Shown here: positions 44,563 to 54,604 of the stretch, in pieces
How positions within the stretch are numbered: the first letter of the stretch is position 1
Layout of the letters: the number at the start of each line of letters is the position of its first letter
From: Streptomyces echinoruber
GTDB lineage: Bacteria; Actinomycetota; Actinomycetes; Streptomycetales; Streptomycetaceae
Length of the DNA: 55,890 nt
Direction: 5' to 3'
NCBI RefSeq assembly: GCF_014651135.1
Contig: NZ_BMWH01000036.1
Span: forward strand, 1 to 55,890
Notes under the pieces: generated by a model
The model's database searches: none
What the model was told of the DNA's origin: nothing
Seen by the model: the letters and a program-made list of their open reading frames with translations, nothing else
Translations under genes and position numbers: made by a program

Positions 44563-47500
44563 ATGCCGCACTCGCACGTGCCCGCCACCGACCACCCCGA
44601 CGGCCGTCCGGACCGCCCGCCGCGGGCGGTGGTCAGCCGCCGCCGGCTGCTGGAGTCGGGGGCCGCCGTCCTCGGGGCGCTGGCCCTGTCCGGCCCGGGC
44701 CCCGCGGCCCGCGCGGCGGACGGGAGCCCGGCGGCGGACGGGAGCCCGGCGGCCGGGACGCCGGAGTGGAACGGCCGCATCGACCTGTTCCAGGTGGGCA
44801 CCGAGCCGCCGCACACCACCCTCATGCCGTACGCCGGCGTCGAGCAGGCCCTGGCCGGCGACCGCACCCGCTCGCCCTACCGGCTCGACCTGGACGGCAC
44901 CTGGCGGTTCGCGCACGCCGACCGCCCCGAGGACCGCGACCCCGACTTCCACCGCCCCGACCTCGACGACCGCGACTGGGCCACGATCCCGGTGCCGTCC
45001 GTGTGGCAGGCGCACGGCCACGACCGGCCGATCTACACCAACATCACCTACCCGTGGTGGGGCCCCAACGGCCTGGGCGAGGAGGCGCGGCCGCCCGCCG
45101 CGCCCACCCGGTTCAACCCCGTCGGCCAGTACCGGCGCACCTTCACCGTGCCCCGCTCCTGGACCGGGCGGCGGGTCTTCCTGCACTTCGAGGGCGTCAA
45201 GTCGGCCCACTACGTGTGGATCAACGGCACGCTGGTGGGCTACCACGAGGATTCGTACACACCGGCCGAGTACGACATCACCCCGCACCTGAGACCCGGC
45301 ACCAACCGGATCGCCGTCGAGGTCTACCGCTTCTCGGACGGCGACTGGCTGGAGGACCAGGACATGATCCGGCTGAGCGGCATCTTCCGCTCGGTGTACC
45401 TGTACTCCACCCCGCCCGTGCACCTGCGCGACTTCAAGCTGGAGACCCCGCTCGGCGACGACTTCACCACCGCGCGGCTGGCGGTCACCGCGAGCGTGCG
45501 CGCCTACGAGAACGGCCACGCCGGCCGCTACACCGTCGAGACGCAGCTCTACGACGCCCAGGGGCACCCCGTGTGGTCCCGCCCCCTGCGGCAGACCGCC
45601 GACCTCGCCTCCGCGCCGGTGGGGCAGGACGTCACCGTCGAGGCGGCCCGGTCCGTGCCCGACCCGCACCTGTGGTCGGCGGAACACCCCTACCTCTACA
45701 CCGCCGTGCTGCGGCTGCGCGACCCGGGCGGCAGGGTGACCGAGACGCTCTCCCACCGGGTCGGACTGCGGGAGTTCGCGCTCCGGGACGGGCTGATGCG
45801 CATCAACGGCCGGCCCGTCTCGCTGCGCGGCACCAACCGCCACGAGATGCACCCCGACCGCGGCACCGCCCTCACTCGCGAGGACATGGTCCGGGACATC
45901 GGGATCATCAAGCGGATGAACATGAACTCCGTCCGCACCTCGCACTACCCGAACAACCCGCTGTGGCTCGAACTCGCCGACGAGTACGGCCTGTACCTCG
46001 TCGACGAGACCAACCTGGAGACCCACGGCATCCGCGGCGACTACCCCGGTGACCACGACGACTGGAGCGCGGCCTGCGTGGCCCGCGCCCGCGCCATGGT
46101 CCACCGGGACAAGAACCATGCCTCGGTGGTCATCTGGTCGCTGGGCAACGAGGCGGGCGGCGGCAGCACGTTCGTCCGCATGCACGACTGGATCCGCTCC
46201 TACGACCCCACCCGCGTCATCCAGTACGAGGGCGACGACCGCCCGGACGTCAGCGACATCCGCTCGGCGATGTACGAGAGCCCGGCCCGCGTCGAGGCCC
46301 GCGCGAAGGACACGAGCGACACCCGGCCGTACGTCATGATCGAGTACTGCCACGCGATGGGGAACTCCAACGGCAACTTCAAGGAGTACTGGGACCTCGT
46401 CCGCCGCCACGACGTCCTGCAGGGCGGCTGGATCTGGGACTTCGTCGACCAGGCCCTGACCTGGCCCACCCCCGCGCGCACCCTGCTGACCGAGCGGGGA
46501 CCCGGCCGACTGCGCGGCGAACTCCTCGCCCCCGGCGGCTCGTTCGACCGCGCCAAGGGCGTCTTCGGCGCCACCGTCTTCGCCCGCGACCCGCGCCTGG
46601 ACCTCACCGGCTCCCTCACGCTGGAGGCCTGGATCACCCCGCACGTGACGGGCTACCACCAGCCCGTCCTGGCCAAGGGCGACACCCAGTACGCCCTCAA
46701 GCAGACCGACGGCACCCTGGAGTTCTTCGTCCACAACTCGGGCCGGTGGTACACCGCGAGCTGGCCCCTGCCGGACGACTGGACCGGCACCGAGCACCAC
46801 GTCGCGGGCGTCCACGACGCCGACGCCGGCACCCTGACCCTCTACGTCGACGGCGCCGTGAAGGCCACCCGCGAAGGCGTCAGGCCGCCCGCGAGCAACA
46901 CCGCGCCCCTCGCCCTGGCCACCGACGCCGACAACCCCACCCGCGAGTTCAGCGGCACCGTCCGCCGCGCCCGCGTCTACGCCCGCGCCCTCACCGCCGC
47001 CGAACTCGCCTCCGGCGACCGCGGCCCCGGCGACGAGGGCGTACGGTTCTGGTTCGACGCGGCCACCGCCGGCGTCACCCGGCGACGGCCGCGCGAGAAG
47101 ACGTTCCTCGCCTACGGCGGCGACTGGCGCGACAACCCCAACGACGGCAACTTCTGCGCCGACGGCATCGTCACCGCCGACCGCGGCCACACCGGCAAGG
47201 CCGCCGAGATCAAACGCGTCTACCAGGCCGTCAACGCCGCCCCGGCATCCGGCGGCGACACCCTCGCCCCCGGCGGCGGGATCATCCTCACCAACGAGTA
47301 CCTCTTCACCAACGTCCGCGAGTTCGACGGCCGTTGGTCCCTCGTCGCGGACGGCATGGTGGTCGGGAGCGGCCGCCTCACCCGCGACCAGCTCGACGTA
47401 CCCCCGCTGAGCAGCAAGCGGATCACCGTGCCGTTCCGGCTGCCCGACCGGCCGGCACCGGGCACGGAGTTCTTCCTGCGGCTGTCGTTCACCACGAGGC

Positions 47501-48519
47501 AGGCCGCGCCCTGGGCGGACGCCGGTTTCGAGATCGCCGCGGCGCAGCTCCCCGTCGACGCCGGCAGCCCCGCCGTCACGCCCGTCCCCCTGGCCGCCGT
47601 CCCCGCCCTGCGGTACCGCGACACCGGCACGTCCGTCACCGTCACCGGCCGGGACTTCTCCGCCACCGTCGACCGGCGCAGCGGCCTGCTCACCTCCTAC
47701 GAGGCCGCCGGCACCCGCCTGATCACCTCCGGTCCCGTGCCCAACTTCTGGCGCGCCCCCACCGACAACGACCGCGGCAACGGCCAGCATGTGCGCAACC
47801 AAACCTGGCGCGACGCCGGCGCCCGCCGCAGGGTCACGGACGTCACCGTGCGCGCCCTGCGCGACCGCGCCGTCGAGATCAGGGTCACCGGCACGCTGCC
47901 CACCACGGTGGAGTCGGCGTACTCCACGACGTACACCGTCTTCGGCAACGGCGAGATCAGAGTCGACCACACCCTGCGCCCGGGCGCGGCCGGCCTGCCG
48001 TACATCCCGGAGGTCGGCTCGATCCTCTTCCTGCCGTCCCGCCTGGAGCACCTGCACTACTACGGCCGCGGCCCGGAGGAGAACCACTGGGACCGCAACG
48101 ACGGCACCGACGTCGGCCGGTACTCCGGCACCGTCTCCGGCCAGTGGACCCCCTACGTCCGCCCCCAGGAGAACGGCAACAAGACCGACGTGCGCTGGGC
48201 CGCCCTGACCGATGCCCGCGGCACCGGCCTGCTCGTCTCCGGGGAGCCCCTGGTGGAGATCAACGCTTCCCACTTCACCCCGGAGGACCTCTCCCTGGGC
48301 GCCCGCCACGCCTACCAGCTCACCCCGCGCGAGGAGGTCGTCCTGCGCGTGAACCACCGTCAGATGGGCGTGGGCGGCGACAACAGCTGGGGCGCGCAGA
48401 CCCACGACGCCTACAAGCTGTTCGCCGACCGGGACTACGCGTACACCTACCGGCTGCGACCGCTGACGGACCTCGGGGAAGCGACCAGGCTGCACCGGCG
48501 GCCGACGGCGACGGACTGA
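44563..48519 (+). CDS. secreted GH2 beta-galactosidase with LamG-type insertion
   Basis: A 1318-residue exported glycosidase. A twin-arginine signal (VVSRRRLLESGAAVLGALAL, about residues 23-42) precedes the GH2 sugar-binding, immunoglobulin-like and TIM-barrel domains. The acid/base Glu is in IWSLGNEAGGG and the nucleophile Glu in VMIEYCHAMGNSNGNF. Residues about 660-822 are an inserted concanavalin/LamG-like domain (LTGSLTLEAWITPHVTGYHQ, LTLYVDGAVKATREG). The rest is the C-terminal beta-galactosidase small-chain domain. Predicted to hydrolyse beta-galactosides outside the cytoplasm, with the extra domain probably binding a polymer. Confidence 0.92.
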   Translation: MPHSHVPATDHPDGRPDRPPRAVVSRRRLLESGAAVLGALALSGPGPAARAADGSPAADGSPAAGTPEWNGRIDLFQVGTEPPHTTLMPYAGVEQALAGDRTRSPYRLDLDGTWRFAHADRPEDRDPDFHRPDLDDRDWATIPVPSVWQAHGHDRPIYTNITYPWWGPNGLGEEARPPAAPTRFNPVGQYRRTFTVPRSWTGRRVFLHFEGVKSAHYVWINGTLVGYHEDSYTPAEYDITPHLRPGTNRIAVEVYRFSDGDWLEDQDMIRLSGIFRSVYLYSTPPVHLRDFKLETPLGDDFTTARLAVTASVRAYENGHAGRYTVETQLYDAQGHPVWSRPLRQTADLASAPVGQDVTVEAARSVPDPHLWSAEHPYLYTAVLRLRDPGGRVTETLSHRVGLREFALRDGLMRINGRPVSLRGTNRHEMHPDRGTALTREDMVRDIGIIKRMNMNSVRTSHYPNNPLWLELADEYGLYLVDETNLETHGIRGDYPGDHDDWSAACVARARAMVHRDKNHASVVIWSLGNEAGGGSTFVRMHDWIRSYDPTRVIQYEGDDRPDVSDIRSAMYESPARVEARAKDTSDTRPYVMIEYCHAMGNSNGNFKEYWDLVRRHDVLQGGWIWDFVDQALTWPTPARTLLTERGPGRLRGELLAPGGSFDRAKGVFGATVFARDPRLDLTGSLTLEAWITPHVTGYHQPVLAKGDTQYALKQTDGTLEFFVHNSGRWYTASWPLPDDWTGTEHHVAGVHDADAGTLTLYVDGAVKATREGVRPPASNTAPLALATDADNPTREFSGTVRRARVYARALTAAELASGDRGPGDEGVRFWFDAATAGVTRRRPREKTFLAYGGDWRDNPNDGNFCADGIVTADRGHTGKAAEIKRVYQAVNAAPASGGDTLAPGGGIILTNEYLFTNVREFDGRWSLVADGMVVGSGRLTRDQLDVPPLSSKRITVPFRLPDRPAPGTEFFLRLSFTTRQAAPWADAGFEIAAAQLPVDAGSPAVTPVPLAAVPALRYRDTGTSVTVTGRDFSATVDRRSGLLTSYEAAGTRLITSGPVPNFWRAPTDNDRGNGQHVRNQTWRDAGARRRVTDVTVRALRDRAVEIRVTGTLPTTVESAYSTTYTVFGNGEIRVDHTLRPGAAGLPYIPEVGSILFLPSRLEHLHYYGRGPEENHWDRNDGTDVGRYSGTVSGQWTPYVRPQENGNKTDVRWAALTDARGTGLLVSGEPLVEINASHFTPEDLSLGARHAYQLTPREEVVLRVNHRQMGVGGDNSWGAQTHDAYKLFADRDYAYTYRLRPLTDLGEATRLHRRPTATD

Positions 48520-48593
48520 CCCGGCGGGCGCCGGGGCGTTTCCCACCGGGCGCCGGGGTTCCCCGCCGGGCCGGCACGGCGGGGCCGGCAAGG

Positions 48594-48622
48594 AACGTCC
48601 CGTCCCCGGGGCACGGGACGTT
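48594..48622 (+). terminator. hairpin after the GH2 gene
   Basis: AACGTCCCGT (48594-48603) and ACGGGACGTT (48613-48622) form a perfect 10-bp stem with a 9-nt loop, 75 bp after the stop of the glycosidase. No T tract. Confidence 0.6.
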
Positions 48623-48738
48623 GCCCCGTGACAGCACCCCGTGCCCCGGGCCGCCCGTCACCGGGCCGGCGGTCCAGGGCCTGCCTCCCTGTCGGATTTC
48701 CGCCAGCCTCCGCGCCGGCCGTCGTCGATGCTGGACGC

Positions 48739-50232
<1,494 letters not shown>

Positions 50233-50267
50233 AGTCCCCGCAGAGTTTCGAGAACCCGGAAGTCCTC

Positions 50268-50750
50268 ATGAAACAGCACACGGTCATCGACAGCCCCTAC
50301 GGGCCCCTCACCCTGGTCGCGACGGACGGCGTCCTGTCCGGCCTCTACATGGACGGCCAGCGCCACCGTCCCCCGCAGGAGACGTTCGGCGTGCGCGACG
50401 ACCGGCCCTTCACCGAGGCCGTCGAGCAGCTCGAGGCGTACTTCGCGGGCGAGCTGAAGGAGTTCACCGTCCCGCTCCGCCTGGAGGGCACCCCGTTCCA
50501 GCGCCGCGTGTGGGACCAGCTGCGCCGCATCCCCTACGGCGAGACGCGCAGCTACGGCGACCTCGCCGCCGCCCTCGGCAGCCCCGGCGCCTCCCGCGCC
50601 GTCGGCCTCGCCAACGGCCGCAACCCCGTCGGCATCATCGTCCCCTGCCACCGTGTCATCGGCGCGAGCGGCAGCCTGACCGGATACGGCGGCGGACTGG
50701 ACCGCAAGCGGCGACTGCTGGAGTTCGAGCGGGCGGCGGCGCTGTTCTAA
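50268..50750 (+). CDS. ogt: methylated-DNA--[protein]-cysteine S-methyltransferase
   Basis: A 160-residue O6-alkylguanine transferase that repairs DNA by moving the alkyl group to its own Cys. The active site is in IIVPCHRVIGASGSLTGYGG, preceded by the DNA-binding FQRRVWDQLRRIPYGETRSY. ATG 50268 gives the usual length. It lies 35 bp behind the Ada-AlkA gene on the same strand, and both deal with alkylated bases. Confidence 0.95.
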   Translation: MKQHTVIDSPYGPLTLVATDGVLSGLYMDGQRHRPPQETFGVRDDRPFTEAVEQLEAYFAGELKEFTVPLRLEGTPFQRRVWDQLRRIPYGETRSYGDLAAALGSPGASRAVGLANGRNPVGIIVPCHRVIGASGSLTGYGGGLDRKRRLLEFERAAALF

Positions 50751-50753
50751 AGA

Positions 50754-50850
50754 GAGAGCGCCGCTCTGGCGGGGGAGCGCTGCTCTGATGGAGGGGGCGC
50801 TGCTCTGACAGGGGAGCGCCGTCCTGGCGGGGAGAGCGCTGTTCCGGCGG
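50754..50850. repeat. imperfect ~20-bp tandem repeat
   Basis: Five copies around GGGGAGCGCTGCTCTG, for example at about 50772-50791 and 50794-50812, run from just behind the ogt stop. Each contains a short AGCGC(T/C)GCTC-like self-complementary part. Confidence 0.65.
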
Positions 50851-50943
50851 GGAGGTGGAAGGGAGGCGGAGGGGGAAGGGGGCGCGGGGCCGGAAGTGGC
50901 GGAAACGAACCGTTGCGGCTCCGCCCCGGGTCGCGCAGCCTGG

Positions 50944-50975
50944 GAGAGGTGATGGGAGCGCTCCCATCACCTCTC
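50944..50975 (+). promoter_or_regulatory. 32-bp perfect palindrome containing the CebR operator
   Basis: The sequence from 50944 to 50975 is exactly self-complementary. Its centre, TGGGAGCGCTCCCA (50953-50966), is the known binding site of the cello-oligosaccharide repressor CebR. It stands 30 bp before the LPMO start, overlapping the expected promoter or start region. Confidence 0.85.
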
Positions 50976-51005
50976 AGGACTTCCCCCCACGGAAAGAGGA
51001 AGACC

Positions 51006-51689
51006 ATGCGCTGGCACGGCAAGGCTTGTCATGATCATGCTTACCTTGGCCGGTCGTCCGCCCTCCTGCTGAGCCTCCTGGCGGCCGTCCTGCTCTGCCT
51101 CGTCCCCGGCAGCGGAACGGCGAGCGCCCACGGCTCGGTCGTCAACCCCGCGTCCCGCAACTACGGCTGCTGGCAGCGCTGGGGCAGCGACTTCCAGAAC
51201 CCGGCGATGGCGACACAGGACCCCATGTGCTGGCAGGCGTGGCAGGACAACCCCAACGCCATGTGGAACTGGAACGGCCTCTACCGCAACGGCTCCGCCG
51301 GCAACTTCCAGGCCGTCATCCCCGACGGCCAGCTCTGCAGCGGCGGCCGGACCGAGGCCGGCCGCTACCGCTCGCTGGACACGCCCGGCCCCTGGAAGAC
51401 CACCGACGTCGGCGGCACCTTCACCGTCCAGCTCTACGACCAGGCCAGCCACGGCGCCGACTACTTCCTCGTCTACGTCACCCGTCAGGGCTACGACCCC
51501 ACCACCCAGCCCCTGAAGTGGAGCGACCTCCAACTCGTCGCCCGCACCGGCAAGTACGCCCCCAGCCAGAACTACTCGATCCCCGTGACCACGTCCGGCT
51601 ACACCGGCCGCCACGTCGTCTACACCATCTGGCAGGCCTCCCACATGGACCAGACGTACTTCCTGTGCAGCGACGTGAACTTCGGCTGA
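51006..51689 (+). CDS. AA10 lytic polysaccharide monooxygenase
   Basis: A 227-residue copper oxygenase that cuts crystalline polysaccharide. A long signal sequence (ALLLSLLAAVLLCLVPGSGT) ends at TASA, so the mature protein begins with His42 (HGSVVNPASRNYGCW), the first copper ligand. The second is the His in QLYDQASHGADYFLVYVT. There is a single catalytic domain with no binding module. The CebR-type operator upstream suggests induction by cello-oligosaccharides and therefore cellulose as target, although chitin activity is also known in the family. Confidence 0.92.
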   Translation: MRWHGKACHDHAYLGRSSALLLSLLAAVLLCLVPGSGTASAHGSVVNPASRNYGCWQRWGSDFQNPAMATQDPMCWQAWQDNPNAMWNWNGLYRNGSAGNFQAVIPDGQLCSGGRTEAGRYRSLDTPGPWKTTDVGGTFTVQLYDQASHGADYFLVYVTRQGYDPTTQPLKWSDLQLVARTGKYAPSQNYSIPVTTSGYTGRHVVYTIWQASHMDQTYFLCSDVNFG

Positions 51690-51748
51690 CCCCGGCACGG
51701 CCCTGACCGCCGCCCGCCACCCCGCACCACCGTCCGCCACCCCCCACC

Positions 51749-51782
51749 GCCCCCGCCGGACAGAGCCGCGTCCGGCGGGGGC
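51749..51782. terminator. bidirectional terminator between LPMO and sirtuin genes
   Basis: GCCCCCGCCGGAC (51749-51761) and GTCCGGCGGGGGC (51770-51782) form a perfect 13-bp stem with an 8-nt loop between two convergent genes. Confidence 0.75.
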
Positions 51783-51823
51783 CCGGCCGTCGGCCGCCAC
51801 CCCGCCGCGCACCCGGAGGGCGA

Positions 51824-52558
51824 TCAGGCGGCCGCCTCCCGCAGCCGGTCCAGCAGGGCCGGCAGGGCCGTGCCGATCGGCTCGCGGACGATCTCGTCGG
51901 CGCGGTCGTCGTACGGGGTCGGCTCGGCGTTGACGATGACGAGGCGGGCGCCGTGGTCGGCGGCGAGACCGGCGAGGCCCGCGGCGGGCTGGACCTGGAG
52001 GCTGGTGCCGACGGCGAGGAAGACGTCGCAGGCCCGGGTGACGGCCACCGCCTCGCCGAGGACGGCGGGATCCAGGTGCTCGCCGAACATCACCGTCGCC
52101 GGCTTCAGGATGCCGCCGCACTCCCGGCACGGCGGATCCTCCTCGCCGGCCTCGACCCGGGCCAGCGCCTCCTGCAGGGGGCCGCGGGCACCGCACCGCG
52201 TGCACACCACGCTCCGGGCGCTGCCGTGCAGTTCGAGCACCTTGCGGGCGGGCATTCCGGCGAGCTGGTGCAGGCCGTCGACGTTCTGGGTGATGACCCG
52301 CACCGGCACCCCGGACCGCTCCAGCTCGGCGATGGCCCGGTGGGCGGCGTTCGGCCGCGCCCGCAGCGTCCCGCTCTGCCGCCGCATCCGCCAGGAGCGG
52401 CGCCGGATCTCCGGGTCGCTCATGTAGTACTCGTACGTCACGAGTTTCTCGGCCTCGGGATCCCGCCGCCACAGCCCGTTGGGCCCGCGGTAGTCCGGGA
52501 TGCCGGAGTCGGTGGAGATGCCGGCGCCGCTGAGGACGGCGACGAGGGGCTTGGTCAT
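51824..52558 (-). CDS. NAD-dependent protein deacylase, sirtuin family
   Basis: A 244-residue Sir2 protein. It has LSGAGISTDSGIPDYRGPNG, VRVITQNVDGLHQLAG, the catalytic His in VLELHGSARS, and zinc Cys pairs CTRCG and CRECGG. It deacylates lysines with NAD+, releasing O-acetyl-ADP-ribose. It is the last gene of a leftward group with a Nudix protein and an ADP-ribosylglycohydrolase, 46 bp behind the Nudix gene. Confidence 0.93.
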   Translation of the reverse strand: MTKPLVAVLSGAGISTDSGIPDYRGPNGLWRRDPEAEKLVTYEYYMSDPEIRRRSWRMRRQSGTLRARPNAAHRAIAELERSGVPVRVITQNVDGLHQLAGMPARKVLELHGSARSVVCTRCGARGPLQEALARVEAGEEDPPCRECGGILKPATVMFGEHLDPAVLGEAVAVTRACDVFLAVGTSLQVQPAAGLAGLAADHGARLVIVNAEPTPYDDRADEIVREPIGTALPALLDRLREAAA

Positions 52559-52604
52559 GCGACCGAGCGTAGGCCGGGGCCCGGCCGGGCCGCGAACCGG
52601 TTTG

Positions 52605-53102
52605 TCACCGGTCCACGCGGCGGCCGTTCTCCAGCTCCGCGGTGCCCGAGCCGTCGGCGAGGACGTCGAGGGCGGCCAGGACGCGGCCGTGCAGGGCGCC
52701 GAGGAGATGGGCGGAGAGGTCCTCGCGGGAGACCAGGCGCCAGGACAGCAGCTCCTCCTCCTGCAGGCGGATGGCCTTGAGGTCCTCCTCGGCCAGGACG
52801 CCGCCGTCGTACAGGTACGCGACCAGCGGCGGGCGGCCCGGGCCCCGCACCCAGTCCACGGCGAGCAGCCGCCCGGGCTCCCGGTCCAGTCCGATCTCCT
52901 CCAGCGTCTCGCGCCGGGCTCCCTGGCGCGGGGTCTCGCCGTCGTCGGACTCGATCGTGCCGCCCGGCAGCGCCCAGCCCTCGCGGTAGTTGGGCTCCAC
53001 GAGCAGGACCCGCCCCTCGGCGTCGCGGAAGAGGACGGCGGCCCCGGCCAGGACGCGGGGCAGACCGGCGATGTACGTGGCGAAGTCTGGAGTCGTGGTC
53101 AT
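52605..53102 (-). CDS. Nudix hydrolase
   Basis: A 165-residue Nudix protein that cleaves a nucleoside diphosphate linked to another group. The Nudix box is visible as GGTIESDDGETPRQGARRET followed by LEEIGL, preceded by VLLVEPNYREGWALP. The substrate is undetermined. Its position between ADP-ribosylglycohydrolase and sirtuin genes makes ADP-ribose or an acetylated form attractive. ATG 53102 is 28 bp behind the glycohydrolase stop. Confidence 0.9.
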   Translation of the reverse strand: MTTTPDFATYIAGLPRVLAGAAVLFRDAEGRVLLVEPNYREGWALPGGTIESDDGETPRQGARRETLEEIGLDREPGRLLAVDWVRGPGRPPLVAYLYDGGVLAEEDLKAIRLQEEELLSWRLVSREDLSAHLLGALHGRVLAALDVLADGSGTAELENGRRVDR

Positions 53103-53130
53103 CCAGGAAGGGTAACCAGCCCGCGCGCCC

Positions 53131-54297
53131 TCAGATCTCCGCCTCCGACTTCCCGGCCTCCGCCTCCGACTTCCCGATCTCCGCCCGCACGGCCTCTTCC
53201 TCCGCCTTCGCCCTTGCCGCCGCCTCCTGCTGCGCCCGCGCCAACCGCACCGTGCGTTCGGCGAGTTCGCTGATCCGCACTCCGTCGAAGCCGAACACCG
53301 CGCTGCGGACCGTGTCCTGCAGGGGGTCCTTCCAGTGCGCCGGGATGGCCCGCGCGCCGTTGAGGACGCCGGCGACGGAACCGGCCGTGGCGCCGTTGGA
53401 GTCGGTGTCGAGGCCGCCGCGGACGGTCAGGGTGATGGTGCGGGTGAAGTCGCCGTCGCCGTAGAGCAGCCCGGCGGTGAGGACGGCGGCGTTGGGCACG
53501 GTGTGGATCCAGCCCAGGCCGGAGGTCTCCTCGGTGACCGTGGCCAGCGTGTCCTCCCAGGTCATCCGGGCGTCGTGGAGGGAGAGCACCCGGCGCACGG
53601 CGCGGGCCAGGCGGCTGCCGGCCGGGACGACGGAGAGCGCCGTGTCCAGGGCGGAGCGGACGGTGGGCGCCGTGAACGCCGCCGCGATCAGCGCGGCCGC
53701 CCACATGGCGCCGTAGACGCCGTTGCCGGTGTGCGACAGCACCGCGTCACGGCGGGCCAGGGCGGCGGCGCGGCGCGGCTCGCCGGGGCAGGTCCAGCCG
53801 TGGATGTCGGCGCGGATCAGGGCGCCGATCCACTCCTGGTAGGGGTTGTCGTACGTGGCGGTCAGCGGCGGCTTCAGGCCGTTGGCGAGGTTGCGGTACG
53901 CGGCCCGCTCCGCGGTGAACGTCTGCAGGTACGGCAGCCGCAGCAGCCACAGGTCGCCGACCTGCTCGGTGCTGAAACCGAAGCCGTGGGTCTCCAGCAG
54001 GTCCAGGCCGAGGATGGCGTAGTCGATGTCGTCGTCGCGGCAGCTGCCGTGGATGCGGCCGCGCACGCACTGGCGCCACTCCGGGCGCAGCTGCGCGCCG
54101 GTGCTCTCGTCGAGGGGCTCGGGCAGGTAGTCGGTGAGCGGCAGCGCCGAGGCCCGCCGCAGGTAGCGGTCGATGCGCTCCCGCGTCCACACCTCGCCCT
54201 GTTCCACCGGCTTGCCGAGCATGTTGCCCGCGATCCGGCCGAGCCAGCCTCCCAGGACGCGGTCGGCCAGATCCGGTTCGGTGCCCACTGGAGTCAT
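53131..54297 (-). CDS. ADP-ribosylglycohydrolase-family protein
   Basis: A 388-residue enzyme of the DraG/ARH fold that removes ADP-ribose from proteins or small molecules. Metal-binding motifs are DDDIDYAILGLDLLE and GGLDTDSNGATAGSVAGVLN, with IAGNMLGKPVE near the N-terminus. The last 45 residues are a charged helix ending in the repeat GKSEAEAGKSEAEI. ATG 54297 begins the conserved domain. Frames open further upstream only because of repeats. It is the first gene of the leftward group with the Nudix and sirtuin genes. Confidence 0.88.
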   Translation of the reverse strand: MTPVGTEPDLADRVLGGWLGRIAGNMLGKPVEQGEVWTRERIDRYLRRASALPLTDYLPEPLDESTGAQLRPEWRQCVRGRIHGSCRDDDIDYAILGLDLLETHGFGFSTEQVGDLWLLRLPYLQTFTAERAAYRNLANGLKPPLTATYDNPYQEWIGALIRADIHGWTCPGEPRRAAALARRDAVLSHTGNGVYGAMWAAALIAAAFTAPTVRSALDTALSVVPAGSRLARAVRRVLSLHDARMTWEDTLATVTEETSGLGWIHTVPNAAVLTAGLLYGDGDFTRTITLTVRGGLDTDSNGATAGSVAGVLNGARAIPAHWKDPLQDTVRSAVFGFDGVRISELAERTVRLARAQQEAAARAKAEEEAVRAEIGKSEAEAGKSEAEI

Positions 54298-54604
54298 GGT
54301 TCCGGTGTACCCGTTCGGCGGGCCGGCCGCGCGGACACGATCGGCTGAATCCGCGCCGGTGTGCGCGAGCCGTCCCCGCGCCGGCACGCGCGAGCCGTTC
54401 CCGGGCCGGTGCGCGCGAGTCGTTCCCGGGTCGGCACGCGCGGGTCGTTCCCGGGCCGGTGGTGCGGCAGTGTCCGCGGTGCGGGCGGGGCATGCGGTGC
54501 GGGCGGGGCATGACGGGGCGGGTGCCCCGCGGTTAGGGTCACAGCGGCGCGACCGCCCCGGCGTGCCCGGCGCGCGGGGCCCGGAGAGCAAGGGGACCGA
54601 CAGA
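54298..54604. other. divergent intergenic region with tandem repeats
   Basis: About 300 bp between the ADP-ribosylglycohydrolase and glycerate kinase starts. Apart from the repeats at 54363-54462 and two copies of a GCGGTGCGGGCGGGGCAT unit near 54477-54512, nothing stands out. Confidence 0.6.
54363..54462. repeat. 25-bp tandem repeat, four copies
   Basis: The units start at 54363, 54388, 54413 and 54438 and share the pattern GCGCGAGYCGTTCCCGGG followed by YCGGYRC. They differ at a few positions. Confidence 0.85.
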
